Source: a virus. From it: 24,476 bases of DNA. A program made the translations under genes and the position numbers. The stretch spans positions 1-24,476 of the IMG/VR virus record IMGVR_UViG_3300044946_000125; one strand, 5' to 3'. The notes beneath the pieces are model-generated. The model had not been told where the DNA came from, ran no database searches, and saw only the letters and a program-made list of their open reading frames with translations. Each line of letters starts with the position of its first letter. Within the stretch, counting starts at the first letter, position 1. Below are positions 12,071-20,547 of the stretch, one piece after another.

Positions 12071-14442
12071 TGCCTATCGCCTTGATAGGTCGGCGGAGTC
12101 TTGATGACGCCCGAGCGCTGCAGGCGCCGAAGCTCGGCGTCGGTGGCCTGGGCGCCGGCGCGCTCGGCCGCGCTCGTGGCGGTCTCGCCGGCGGTGCGCA
12201 CCGCGGCGCCCTTCTCGACCTGCTTTGCGCCCATCTCGGCTAAGTGCACGAGCGGCCCGCCGCCCACGTTCTTGACCAGGCTCCCGAAGCCCGTGTCGTC
12301 CATCCAGTTCAAGATCTTCTGGAAGGTGTTGGAGCCCACATTGCGCACCGTGGGCTCGGTCTTCGTGATCTGCGCGGCCTCGCGGATCTTCAGAAGGTCG
12401 GCCGTCGCGCGCTTGCCCCACACGACGTTCAACTTCTCGATCCCGCCCTCGAGGGTCCCGTCCTGGCCGATGCCCTTCACCCAGTTGTTGATCGATTCGG
12501 CGGTGATGTTGGGATCGCCGCGCTCGTTGGTCGAGACGTTCTTCGTGATCTCATCCAAGAGGTTCTGCGCAGTCGAGGCGCGCAGCGTCCGCAGCGCTCG
12601 CTTGCCCTCGAGGCGGGTCGCGGCATCGCGTCCGGAGAGGAGCGTGCGCTTGACGGTCCGCACATCCTCGAGGCTCGCGTTCTTCACCGACACCTTCCAC
12701 ACATCCTCGAGCGCGGTCTTGGGATCCGAGCCGAACTTGCCGCCCTTGGTCTCGACTAAGCGCGCGATCGCGCCCTGGTTCGCAAACTCGCCGCGCTCGG
12801 CCGCGTGCGCCTGGCGTGCGGCCTTCCACTTATCCGCCGAGGCCGGCAGTCCCTCATCGAACATCTTGTCGATGACGCCTAAGACCTTGCCCGCGTAGTG
12901 CGCAGAATCGCCGGTGCCGCCGGCGCGCTCGCCCGCGAGCTTACGAAGGTCATCGAGCTCGATGGCGCTGATCGGCCGGCGGTCGCCGATCGGCTCGCCA
13001 TCGGGCCCGAGCTTCTCGATGCCGGCGCGATTCAACCAAGAGCGGAGCCACCCGATGTGCTGCGTCATCGGGTTCAAGACGTCGGGCTCGCCCTTGACGA
13101 ATTCGTACATCGGATCCGCGGCGACCTTGGCCTCGGGGTCGGTCTTGCGCGCCTCCTCATACGCCGCCTTCGTGCGCGCCTTCGCCTGGCGCTGCAGTTT
13201 CGTGACCGCGCCCGGCGCTTCTTTGCTCGTGCCGGAGATCACCTCGCCCGCCTTCTCACCGCGCACGGCGCCGGCGCGTGACTGTCCCACACCCTTCAAT
13301 CGATCGATGAGGACCTCGACGTTTCTTCGTAGGTCTCGGTTTGCTTGAACGTCAATATCGCGGATGGGTTGTCCGGATGGGGTAGCTGCAGCTCCCTGCT
13401 CACGCAGTAGCTGCGCCGGATCTCGGTTGAGCTTGCCCGCGGTTGTTTTAATGGGGACCCTGAGCGACTCCAAAGTGGCCTGACGTTTGACGGCCTCGGG
13501 ATTGAGCTTGTCGAGTGCGCGAGCATCGGCCGCGATGCGCTCGAGCTTCGCCTTCGTAGCACTGCCCAGAGCATCCCAGCTAAGACCAAGCCGATCACGT
13601 ACATAGGCCTGCGCCCTCGCGGTTGCAGAGACGTTGATGGTGGGCTGAGGCGGCAGCGGTCCTTCGCCGATCGTCGACGGCGCGGCTCGAGGCGCCGCAG
13701 TCGTTGAGAGCGGCGCTGGAGCAGGAGCGGCCGCCGTCGCGGGAGCACCAGGCTCCGCTGTCATCGGAGGACGCGCGGCACCCGGTGCGACCTCGAGCGG
13801 CGCGGCCGCGGCCGGCGCCTCGATCGCTCGGCCAGGAAGCTTCGCGAGCTCACCGCCCGCGACGGTTGCAAGCGCAGTCGGTGCGGCAGCGGTCGCGGCC
13901 CCGTACGCGGCGGCGACTTGCTCCTTGTGTCGATCGATGAAGTCGACCACCGATTGCGGCGCGCCCAATCCCTTCGCAACCTCGGCCGCCTTGTCGCCCG
14001 CGGCGCGAATCGCATCGTGCGCCTGCTGGCCCTGCTTGAGGCTCCAGTCCTCGAACGCCTTCAAGCCCTTCGAAACATCCGCCATCACTGCCTTGCCGCG
14101 CTCGGTCTGCGGTGTCCAGGTGAGCGCGTGCTCGAGGCGCGCGGCCGCCTCGCTCGCATCTCCTGGGTCGTGCCCCGTGAGAGCCGTCTCAACGGCCTCG
14201 CGTCCGTAGCCGGTCGCTTTCACGATGCCGCCGGCGAGCGATGCAATGCCGCCGGTGACCGCGGCCGCGCCGATGTCCGCATCCTCGGCAAGTGATGCAC
14301 TCTGCGGTTTGGGTGCTGTCGGAGCCTTCGGCGCGCCGCGGCTCGCGATCACGCGCTTGACGGTCGCCTGCACCACCGAGGGATCGGTGCCATCGGGAAA
14401 CTCGAGCGTCCCGATGCCCTCGACTTGTGCCTGCACGCTCAC
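12067..14442 (-). CDS. DNA ejection protein, P22 gp16-like position
   Basis: A 791-residue protein from GTG 14442 (GTGA overlap). Its first 30 residues (GTLEFPDGTDPSVVQATVKR) match the short PDG-type N-terminal motif often found at the start of phage internal virion proteins. Next come an alanine/glycine-rich hydrophobic region (AAAVTGGIASLAGGI), long helices, a proline/alanine linker (about 205-270), and a long charged helical body. No lytic transglycosylase motif is obvious. It is the third and largest of three consecutive genes in the P22 gp7-gp20-gp16 order, so it probably enters the cell with DNA to form a channel across the envelope. The role comes from order and composition; no direct homology is claimed. 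Confidence 0.6.
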   Translation of the reverse strand: MSVQAQVEGIGTLEFPDGTDPSVVQATVKRVIASRGAPKAPTAPKPQSASLAEDADIGAAAVTGGIASLAGGIVKATGYGREAVETALTGHDPGDASEAAARLEHALTWTPQTERGKAVMADVSKGLKAFEDWSLKQGQQAHDAIRAAGDKAAEVAKGLGAPQSVVDFIDRHKEQVAAAYGAATAAAPTALATVAGGELAKLPGRAIEAPAAAAPLEVAPGAARPPMTAEPGAPATAAAPAPAPLSTTAAPRAAPSTIGEGPLPPQPTINVSATARAQAYVRDRLGLSWDALGSATKAKLERIAADARALDKLNPEAVKRQATLESLRVPIKTTAGKLNRDPAQLLREQGAAATPSGQPIRDIDVQANRDLRRNVEVLIDRLKGVGQSRAGAVRGEKAGEVISGTSKEAPGAVTKLQRQAKARTKAAYEEARKTDPEAKVAADPMYEFVKGEPDVLNPMTQHIGWLRSWLNRAGIEKLGPDGEPIGDRRPISAIELDDLRKLAGERAGGTGDSAHYAGKVLGVIDKMFDEGLPASADKWKAARQAHAAERGEFANQGAIARLVETKGGKFGSDPKTALEDVWKVSVKNASLEDVRTVKRTLLSGRDAATRLEGKRALRTLRASTAQNLLDEITKNVSTNERGDPNITAESINNWVKGIGQDGTLEGGIEKLNVVWGKRATADLLKIREAAQITKTEPTVRNVGSNTFQKILNWMDDTGFGSLVKNVGGGPLVHLAEMGAKQVEKGAAVRTAGETATSAAERAGAQATDAELRRLQRSGVIKTPPTYQGDRQ

Positions 14443-16013
14443 GAGATGGGATTGCCCTGGGCGTCAAACTTGAGCACGGTGCCTGCGCCGGCGGGCGGCG
14501 TCACGGCCGCAGGACCACCGGCGGGCGGTGCGCCTCGCCCGGGTGTGCCGGTCAATGAGGCCGGGCCAGGAGGGGGCGCGGGCGTCGGTGTCTGGCCCGA
14601 GATGAAGGCATCGTGCAGGCGCTGCTTCGCACTCGCCGGCGCCGCGAGACTCGCCTCGGTCTCTTGCTGGAAGCGATCGAGCACCGCGTTGTAGGTGCCT
14701 GAGTCCTGGGCCGCGTTCAAGAGCTCGTAGCCGTGCTCCTTGTCGGCGACGGTCGCGACGCCCTTCGGATTGATGGCGCGCGCCCAGGTGTTGATGACCG
14801 CCGTGGTCGCCGCTTTCAGGCTCGCGAGCTTCTTGTTCTCATCGCTCCCCTGCAGCTCCTTCGTCGCCCACTGATCGATCTTGTTCCAGCCCAGGGCGTG
14901 GGCGCGCTGGATCGCCGTGTCGTCGGAGGCGCCGCGCGCGTTCTGGATCATCTGCTGCGCTTCCGAGCTCGCCATCTCGACATTGGCCTGCTGCGTGCCG
15001 AGGGCCCGCTGCTCGGACACATAGCCCTGATACTCGGCGAGGCGCGCGGCCAGGTCCGCGGGCTTCATGCCGTTCTCTTTCGACACCTGCGCGATCGCGT
15101 GGCGCACCATGATGATGTTGGTCGGGCCCTGGGCGCCGCGCCCCAAGCCCGTGAGTACGGACTTGTCGCCGGCGACGTACTGCTCGGCGAGCGCGCGTGC
15201 ATCATCCTCGGTGAACTTGCCCTCGGCGGCGAGCTTCTGCTTCGCCGAGGCGAGCGCCTCCTGGTCCTTCAACTTTCGCTCCGCGATATCGGTGCCGGCC
15301 TCGCCCTTGGTGATTGCCGCCGTGGTCGCACGCTCGAGGCGGCCTTCGTTCGCCTCCTTCAATTTCAGCGCGATCGCCTCCTTCGCCTTCTGGCTGTTCA
15401 TCACGAGCGCGTTGACCGCGGCGGTGTTGTAGCCGTTGCCGAAGTCGCGCTTGATGGTCGCCTTGTCCTGATCGTTGAGGAGTGGCGAGCCGTCCGGAAG
15501 CTTCGCCTGGGCGAGCTGCGTCAAGGTCGAGATCACATCGTCCTTCATCGCATCGTGCGTCGCCTGCTCGAGCTGCTGCGGCGTCGCCTGCGGGTTCTTC
15601 TTTTGGAAGTCCGCGATCACCGCATCGTGCTTCTCTTTGAGTGAGTACACGGCCGAGCCGATCACATCGTTTTTCGCGGCGTAGAGCTTGAGCTGCTGCT
15701 CCTGCTCGGCGTACTTGTCCCCGCGCTGGGCGGAGAAGTCCCGCGCGAGCTGCATGCCCAATTGCGGCGAGCGCTTGGTGATCTCGGCGACCGCGGCGTT
15801 CTGATCCTCGAGCTTCGAGAGATCCTTATCCGCGAGGATCTGCTTGGCGTAGGTCATGTCCGACTGCGATTGCTTCGCCTCGGAGACCTTCATCTTGTTC
15901 AAGGTGTTGGTGTCGTAGAGATCGGCGAGCGTCAAGGCCTTGGCCTGGGCCCCGATCGGGTCCGGACCCATGCCGCCGATGTCGGAGATCGTCTGCGTGT
16001 CGAGAGTTGCCAT
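14439..16013 (-). CDS. DNA ejection protein, P22 gp20-like position
   Basis: A 524-residue, almost wholly helical protein from ATG 16013. It is rich in Ala, Gln, Lys and Asp (SEAKQSQSDMTYAKQILADK, LKLKEANEGRLERATTAAIT), with few aromatic residues, and ends in a proline/glycine-rich tail (about 480-524). This composition is typical of internal virion proteins that are ejected before DNA. It lies between the gp7-like and gp16-like genes. ATG 16013 follows the previous stop by 3 nt. No enzyme motif seen. Confidence 0.6.
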   Translation of the reverse strand: MATLDTQTISDIGGMGPDPIGAQAKALTLADLYDTNTLNKMKVSEAKQSQSDMTYAKQILADKDLSKLEDQNAAVAEITKRSPQLGMQLARDFSAQRGDKYAEQEQQLKLYAAKNDVIGSAVYSLKEKHDAVIADFQKKNPQATPQQLEQATHDAMKDDVISTLTQLAQAKLPDGSPLLNDQDKATIKRDFGNGYNTAAVNALVMNSQKAKEAIALKLKEANEGRLERATTAAITKGEAGTDIAERKLKDQEALASAKQKLAAEGKFTEDDARALAEQYVAGDKSVLTGLGRGAQGPTNIIMVRHAIAQVSKENGMKPADLAARLAEYQGYVSEQRALGTQQANVEMASSEAQQMIQNARGASDDTAIQRAHALGWNKIDQWATKELQGSDENKKLASLKAATTAVINTWARAINPKGVATVADKEHGYELLNAAQDSGTYNAVLDRFQQETEASLAAPASAKQRLHDAFISGQTPTPAPPPGPASLTGTPGRGAPPAGGPAAVTPPAGAGTVLKFDAQGNPIS

Positions 16014-16016
16014 GGT

Positions 16017-16757
16017 TTAAGGCCCCGCGTTCAAATCGGTGGGCGTGTAGTAGGTGCCCGGCGCGACCGCGCCCGGAGGCCCTGCATCGAGGCTCCCCCC
16101 ATAGTTGTAATAGGCCGCGGACGGGCCCCCGCCGCCGCCCGGGTTCGAGAGTCCCTGGAGCGCGTTGTAAGTGAGGTAGCTATTCGTCGCGCCCGAGCCC
16201 GCGCGCGTGATGCCGGCGATCTCGGAGGACTCGATGTTCGCAAGGTTCGTGCCCTGCGAGATCGTCTCGCCGGCGACGTTGGTTGCTGTCTGACCGATAT
16301 TCGCCGCGGTGCCGGCCGCGGCCGCCTGACCGATCTGCTCTTGCCCGAGTGCGTTGTTGATCGCCTGCTGATAGGTCGAGTCGCCCAACTGCGCACCGAA
16401 GCTCTCGACGCCCGCCACCTGGTTGCCCGAGAGATTCAAACCCGAGGCCGCGGCCGCGCGCTCGGCACCTTCGACGCCCTGGCCGTAAGTTGCCTGATAT
16501 CCGGGCGTGTTCTGCAGCGTCTGCTGCACCTGCTGAGGATTCGCCGAGGTGAGCGCGTTGTAGGTCTGGATCCCCGCCTGGCCCTGCTTCGTGTAGGGCG
16601 CAGCGAGCGCTTCCTGCTGCGTGAGCGCATTCTGCTGCTCGGTGACCGCGGCGTTGGTTGCGCTCTTCGTTGCATTCGCCGAGGTGTCGGCTGCATACAC
16701 CGTACCTGCGACGGTCGCGGCCGCACCGATGCCAATCGCCGTTGCTACGCCTGACAT
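16017..16757 (-). CDS. DNA ejection protein, gp7-like
   Basis: A 246-residue protein from ATG 16757 with AGGAG upstream, overlapping the end of the cupin-like gene by 13 bp. The N-terminus VATAIGIGAAATVAGTVYAA is a hydrophobic alanine/glycine segment. It is followed by an Asn/Thr/Gln-rich region with ALAAPYTKQGQAGIQTYNAL, then TPGYQATYGQGVEGAERAAA and ASGLNLSGNQ. The series APYxxxGxxAxxxxxxL, TPGYxxxxxxGxxxxxxxxAAxG, SGxxxxxxxxF is characteristic of phage gp7-like ejection/pilot proteins. It opens the gp7-gp20-gp16 block. Confidence 0.75.
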   Translation of the reverse strand: MSGVATAIGIGAAATVAGTVYAADTSANATKSATNAAVTEQQNALTQQEALAAPYTKQGQAGIQTYNALTSANPQQVQQTLQNTPGYQATYGQGVEGAERAAAASGLNLSGNQVAGVESFGAQLGDSTYQQAINNALGQEQIGQAAAAGTAANIGQTATNVAGETISQGTNLANIESSEIAGITRAGSGATNSYLTYNALQGLSNPGGGGGPSAAYYNYGGSLDAGPPGAVAPGTYYTPTDLNAGP

Positions 16758-17209
16758 AGAAGCTTCTCCTCGAGGACGCGGCCGCGCTCGATCAGCGCCT
16801 GGGCGGGTTCAAAGATATCGAGCTCGAGCGCCAGGGCGTCCTTCGACTCGGTCGGGTTGGGATGGCGCGTGTCCGCGATCACATCGGTCAAGGTGAAGGC
16901 GACCGCGTGAAAGCCGGGATCGGTGACGATGCCGGCCGGCGCATCGAAACGGCGCTTGCCCTGCGGTGCAATCAAAATCGCCGACCCCTTGACGAGGTGC
17001 ACCTCATGGCCGTGATTGTGCTTGCGGCCGAGAAAGAGCGTCGCGGCCGGGATGTGCATGCGGCGGATGTAAAAGCCCGGCTCGAAGCGGTGCTCGACCG
17101 GGCACTCGCGCTGCTCGAGCTTCGAGAACTGATAGGTGAGATACGCCACCTTCTCCGCCCAGGTCAGGCTCGAAGGCGCATCGTCCCAGGGCACGACAAT
17201 CACGTTCAC
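16745..17209 (-). CDS. Cupin-like phage protein
   Basis: A 154-residue protein from GTG 17209, overlapping the SET gene stop (GTGA). Residues 37-47 ECPVEHRFEPG, then IRRMHIPAATLFLGRKHNHG and HEVHLVKGSAILIAPQGKRR, are followed by an AGIVTDPGFHAVAFTLTD segment. These give the HxH...G and PG-x-H elements of a double-stranded beta-helix (cupin) fold. Short proteins with ECPVxHxFxPGxYxR are seen in podovirus and other phage operons. Metal binding through the His cluster is likely; catalysis is unknown. It sits between the SET protein and ejection proteins. Confidence 0.68.
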   Translation of the reverse strand: MNVIVVPWDDAPSSLTWAEKVAYLTYQFSKLEQRECPVEHRFEPGFYIRRMHIPAATLFLGRKHNHGHEVHLVKGSAILIAPQGKRRFDAPAGIVTDPGFHAVAFTLTDVIADTRHPNPTESKDALALELDIFEPAQALIERGRVLEEKLLCQA

Positions 17210-17658
17210 TTGCGCATCTCCCGAAACTTCTGAAAACACAAGATCTGCTCGAGCGAGCGGTTCAGCTTCTTGAGCTCCGCGAGCACCGGATCCGCTGCGG
17301 CGACATTGGTCGCGACCGCCTGTCGATAGTTGACCGTGATCTCATCGCCCGGCTCGAGCGCTCTTTCGGCGATCAGATAGATGTCGGGCCCGAATGCCTG
17401 CATCTTCGCGTTCGGGTCCCGCGCATGGTTGGCGTACCGCCCGGCCTGCGTGCGCATCCCCTGCAATCGCGCGGGCGCAATCAGCTGGCCGGCGGCAAAA
17501 GCGCGGGAGGCAAAGAGGCCGGTGCCCTCGATGAGTGAGGGCGCGGTGCGCCAGCCGTCCTCGGCGATCGTCACCTGGTCGGCGAGGTTCTCCGAGATCG
17601 CGCGCGCGGTCGCTTCGGTGACGCCCATCTCGGCCAGGAAGTCTTGATAGTCGCTCAT
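17206..17658 (-). CDS. SET-domain protein (putative protein-lysine methyltransferase)
   Basis: A 150-residue protein from ATG 17658 (ATGA overlap with the previous stop). It carries the ordered SET-domain hallmarks: EGTGLFASRAFAAGQLI (about 44-60, the GxG cofactor loop), RYANHARDPNAKMQA (about 74-88, the NHxxxPN motif), and ALEPGDEITVNYRQ (about 100-113, the GEEItxxY motif with the catalytic-type Tyr). This is a minimal SET core without pre/post-SET zinc domains. It would transfer a methyl group from AdoMet to a lysine of a virion or host protein. The helical ends are extra. The fold call is firm; the target is unknown. A SET enzyme inside a tail operon is uncommon. Confidence 0.85.
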   Translation of the reverse strand: MSDYQDFLAEMGVTEATARAISENLADQVTIAEDGWRTAPSLIEGTGLFASRAFAAGQLIAPARLQGMRTQAGRYANHARDPNAKMQAFGPDIYLIAERALEPGDEITVNYRQAVATNVAAADPVLAELKKLNRSLEQILCFQKFREMRK

Positions 17659-17993
17659 ACGGGTGTCCCTGCCGAATTCACCCACACGGTCGGGTTCAAG
17701 CTCTGCACCCAGATGGGGATCCCGAGCGACTCATCGAAGAACGGGTAGCCGATGAACAGGCCCGCCATCGGGCGATTCGCGGTCACATCGGCGCCGCCGA
17801 TCGTCTTCACCAGGTTGTAGTTCTGCGAGAGATAGGCGTTCCACACCGGGTGGATCACTGGCGCTGGCTTCGGTGCCACGGGCGCCGGCGCACGCCGCGT
17901 CGGATCAAAGGGCGGCGGCGTCTCGCGGATCGGTGCGAAGAAGGGCGCCGAGCTCGGCAAGGGACCTAAGAGCGGAGGCTTCGGGGCGGCCAT
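17655..17993 (-). CDS. Small virion protein with PIW...W tip motif
   Basis: A 112-residue protein from ATG 17993, whose last base is shared with the previous stop. The first half is proline rich (PKPPLLGPLPSSAPFFAPIR, then APAPVAPKPAPVIHPVWNAY). The C-terminus FFDESLGIPIWVQSLNPTVW, then VNSAGTPV, matches the LGxPIWxxxxxWVxxxG tip motif often seen at the ends of phage structural proteins. It occupies the slot after the gp10-like hub where P22 has the tail needle gp26, but it has no coiled coil and does not look like gp26. Confidence 0.55.
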   Translation of the reverse strand: MAAPKPPLLGPLPSSAPFFAPIRETPPPFDPTRRAPAPVAPKPAPVIHPVWNAYLSQNYNLVKTIGGADVTANRPMAGLFIGYPFFDESLGIPIWVQSLNPTVWVNSAGTPV

Positions 17994-19486
17994 CAGAAGG
18001 TCTCCGGCTTGCCCTTGCGCCGGATCGCCCCGTCGGTGATCACGAACTTCACCGGGTCGGTCATGCGAAAGCGAAAGGTGAAGACCCGCGACATGCCGAA
18101 GCGACGCACATTGACGCGCGTAACGAACTGCCCTTGCGCACCCAACGGGATGAGCCTCGCCTGGAGCCAGGTGCGCCCATTGTCCTTCGAGCACTCGACC
18201 GAGATCACCGGCGCCTGGCCCTGCACCGGGCTCGAGGTGTTGCCCGAAAGCCCGACGCCCGTCTCCATGTCGAGATAGAGCTGCGGGATCCGGAAGCGGT
18301 TGTAGCCGCGGGTCTGATGCTTGGTCACCACCTCGCGCAGGATCGGCACGGTGTTATCCGCGTAGGTGTTGTCGTCCATCCGATAGACGAAGCCGTTCAC
18401 ATAGTCGGTGAGGAGCGTGTCGCCGTTGTAGTAGCACGAGAGGTTCGCTGCGTGGCGCAAAAAGCCCCCGGTCGAGAGACCGGTCTGCGTCTCACCCCAG
18501 ATCCCGGTCGAACAGTCGTACAGGAACGAGCGATTCATCGTCGGGAAGGTGAGCTGCACGAAGGCGTGCACATCACGCTGATACGAGAGCATGGTCGCAT
18601 CGGCGTAGGTGAAGCCGGGCTGGTTCATGATGTAGTCGATCTCCTGCGAGATCGGCGTCACCGTGTAGCCATCGATGCGGCACACCCGGCGGGTCCCCGC
18701 GGCGCTTTGGGCGAGGAAGAAGAGCGCGTTGTCGGCCTGCGTGCGTGCGAACACCGCAGCCAAACCCCACTTGATCGGAGACGATTGAATGAGTTGGAAG
18801 GGTTGCGCCGGCGGCGGTGTGCCGACCGGTTGCCAGAACTCCAGGTGCTGCTGCGCGAAGAGGATTAGGTTGCCCATCAAGTTATCGACGGCCACCATGA
18901 TGTCGGGGTAGGCCGCGGCGGTCGCGATCGAGAGCGCATAGCCCGTCGTCGCATCGTTGATGTTGGAGGCCGCGAATTCGCCCGTGTTCGGCACTTCGGT
19001 GACGAAGTAGCCGCCGACATTCGTGCAGGTCTTAGCGCCCGGCGTGAACCAGGCGGCGCCGGCGCCCAGCTGCGTGAGTGTCTGCGCCTGCGTGTTGAAC
19101 ACCCACCCCGAGGAGCCGTCGACCAGGAAGATCTGCGAGACGGACGGATTCGCCGCGAGCGAGCAGAGGCCCTGGATCGTGCCGATGAAGCCTGAGAAGT
19201 TGACGCCTGCGGGATTGCCCACGACCGCGGGCGGTGAGAGCGATTGGAACTCGTTCGACACCACCGCATAGAGCGTTGAGTTGGTGGGACCTAAGATCGC
19301 GCGCACGGGTGTGTTCTGAGAGGAGCCGACCGAGAACACCTTCACGAGCCCGGGCGTCCCATAGACCACGACCTTCGCCTTGTCGCCGTCCGCGCGCTGC
19401 TCGTAATAGCAGTTGACGCGCCTCTGGCGGGTCACCACCGCGCTCTTCGCGTACACCCCAGCACCAAATAGTGGAACAGGTTGCAT
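17993..19486 (-). CDS. P22 gp10-like tail hub / packaged-DNA stabilisation protein
   Basis: A 497-residue protein from ATG 19486, close to the 472 residues of P22 gp10. It begins with a strand region containing TRQRRVNCYYEQRADGDKAK and VVYGTPGLVKVFSV, similar in layout to the family start (few residues, then the PVN-type motif, then a PG segment). It continues as a long series of beta strands: GFIGTIQGLCS, SQIFLVDGSSGWVFN, GNLILFAQQHLEFWQPVGTP. C-terminal segments ECSKDNGRTWLQARLIPLG and RFGMSRVFTFRFRMTDPVKF resemble the hub family end. In P22 gp10 hexamers close the portal channel below gp4. Placement after the gp4-like gene supports the call. Confidence 0.75.
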   Translation of the reverse strand: MQPVPLFGAGVYAKSAVVTRQRRVNCYYEQRADGDKAKVVVYGTPGLVKVFSVGSSQNTPVRAILGPTNSTLYAVVSNEFQSLSPPAVVGNPAGVNFSGFIGTIQGLCSLAANPSVSQIFLVDGSSGWVFNTQAQTLTQLGAGAAWFTPGAKTCTNVGGYFVTEVPNTGEFAASNINDATTGYALSIATAAAYPDIMVAVDNLMGNLILFAQQHLEFWQPVGTPPPAQPFQLIQSSPIKWGLAAVFARTQADNALFFLAQSAAGTRRVCRIDGYTVTPISQEIDYIMNQPGFTYADATMLSYQRDVHAFVQLTFPTMNRSFLYDCSTGIWGETQTGLSTGGFLRHAANLSCYYNGDTLLTDYVNGFVYRMDDNTYADNTVPILREVVTKHQTRGYNRFRIPQLYLDMETGVGLSGNTSSPVQGQAPVISVECSKDNGRTWLQARLIPLGAQGQFVTRVNVRRFGMSRVFTFRFRMTDPVKFVITDGAIRRKGKPETF

Positions 19487-19489
19487 AGC

Positions 19490-20545
19490 CTAGTAGTTCT
19501 GATCGTCGTCTTCGGGTTGAAAGTACTGCGCGGTCACCTGGGGGTTTCCCTCGCGCGCCTGCGAGGTCGCGAGCAAATAGTTGCTCTTCCGATCCTCCGT
19601 CCAGTCGCCATCGAACATCGAGCAGACCGGGAGCGCGAGACTCCACACCAGGTGCCAGAACCACTCCTGCGGGTACTCGGGCGCATCGAGCGGATTCACG
19701 AAGTCCATCGACTCGCGCAAGAAGACCGCGTGGATGCCCTTGGTCACGTCCTGGGCGCCGGCGCAATCGGTGTAAAGGTGCCCTTGATTGCCGATCATGC
19801 GCGCCTCGTAGTACCAGGCGGTCGGGTCGGCGACGTTGGTCGGCATGGTCTTGGTCGGCAGCGCCTCGTACTGCTCGAGCGTCATCTCGGTGAGCGGTGT
19901 GTCGTTGAAGGTGATATCGCGCAGAAGCGCGGTGAGCACCTTCATCGGCCGCTGCGCAGGCGTCGTGTAGTTCCACACATAGTTGGTGGAGTTGGCATAG
20001 CTGCCTGAGGGCAGGCCCGTCGCCATCGTGACCTGGCCCGTGAGCGTGTTCACCGAGGAGACGGTCGACCAGAAGATATCGGTCACGCCCGAGGCGAGCG
20101 TCACCTGCACACCGATGTAGTCGTTCACATTGACCGCGGTCGTGTTGCCGATGCCGACCTGGAGCACGTTGCCGCCGGCGTTGACCGCGGTGACGAGCTG
20201 GTTCTGCTGATAGAGGTTCGGGTACGGCAAGCCCGTCACCCCGCCCGCCCAGTTGTCGGTCGAAGTGCCGCCCAGCTGATAGACGTACTTCGAGGCGCCC
20301 AAGAAGAGATGCCCGCGGTAGCGCTGCCACATCTTGAAGCCGGGGGCCTTGTCCAACTGCCCCGCGAGCTGCTTCGTGATCATGTTCAAGACCGCCGCGC
20401 AGTCGACGATCTCCTGTGCGGTCGGCACTTCGGAAGGCTCCAGGATCCCGTTCACCAGCATGGCGGCGCGAATGATCTGGTCGCGATACACCGAGAAGGT
20501 GAACGAGCCCGAGGGAACAAACGGCAGCGGGTAGGTGATGGACAC
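19490..20545 (-). CDS. P22 gp4-like head-tail adaptor, with inserted beta domain
   Basis: A 351-residue protein from GTG 20545, 2 nt after the previous stop, with GAGG upstream. Residues about 18-65 (YRDQIIRAAMLVNGILEPSE, then QEIVDCAAVLNMITKQLAGQ) form the helical start of the gp4/adaptor family. The C-terminal part has RPMKVLTALLRDITFNDTPL, then MTLEQYEALPTKTMP, and LDAPEYPQEWFWHLVWSLAL, which are typical adaptor motifs. Between them (about 85-200) lies a beta-rich stretch making it twice the length of P22 gp4 (166 residues). It would sit under the portal. Order before the gp10-like gene supports the role. Confidence 0.65.
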   Translation of the reverse strand: MSITYPLPFVPSGSFTFSVYRDQIIRAAMLVNGILEPSEVPTAQEIVDCAAVLNMITKQLAGQLDKAPGFKMWQRYRGHLFLGASKYVYQLGGTSTDNWAGGVTGLPYPNLYQQNQLVTAVNAGGNVLQVGIGNTTAVNVNDYIGVQVTLASGVTDIFWSTVSSVNTLTGQVTMATGLPSGSYANSTNYVWNYTTPAQRPMKVLTALLRDITFNDTPLTEMTLEQYEALPTKTMPTNVADPTAWYYEARMIGNQGHLYTDCAGAQDVTKGIHAVFLRESMDFVNPLDAPEYPQEWFWHLVWSLALPVCSMFDGDWTEDRKSNYLLATSQAREGNPQVTAQYFQPEDDDQNY

Positions 20546-20547
20546 TG

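Noticed and set aside
14733-16754. Long plus-strand open frames (about 303 and 330 residues) opposite the ejection protein genes
   Set aside because: They are antisense shadows of high-GC coding sequence: Arg/Leu/Val-rich, no family motifs, no ribosome sites, while the minus strand has coherent helical virion proteins.
17873-18868. Plus-strand 331-residue open frame opposite the gp10-like gene
   Set aside because: Arg/His/Glu-rich composition typical of an antisense frame; the opposing gene is clearly gp10-like.
19032-20330. Minus-strand 432-residue frame overlapping both gp4-like and gp10-like genes
   Set aside because: It is the alternative frame of two real genes, extremely Arg-rich, and spans their junction without any domain.
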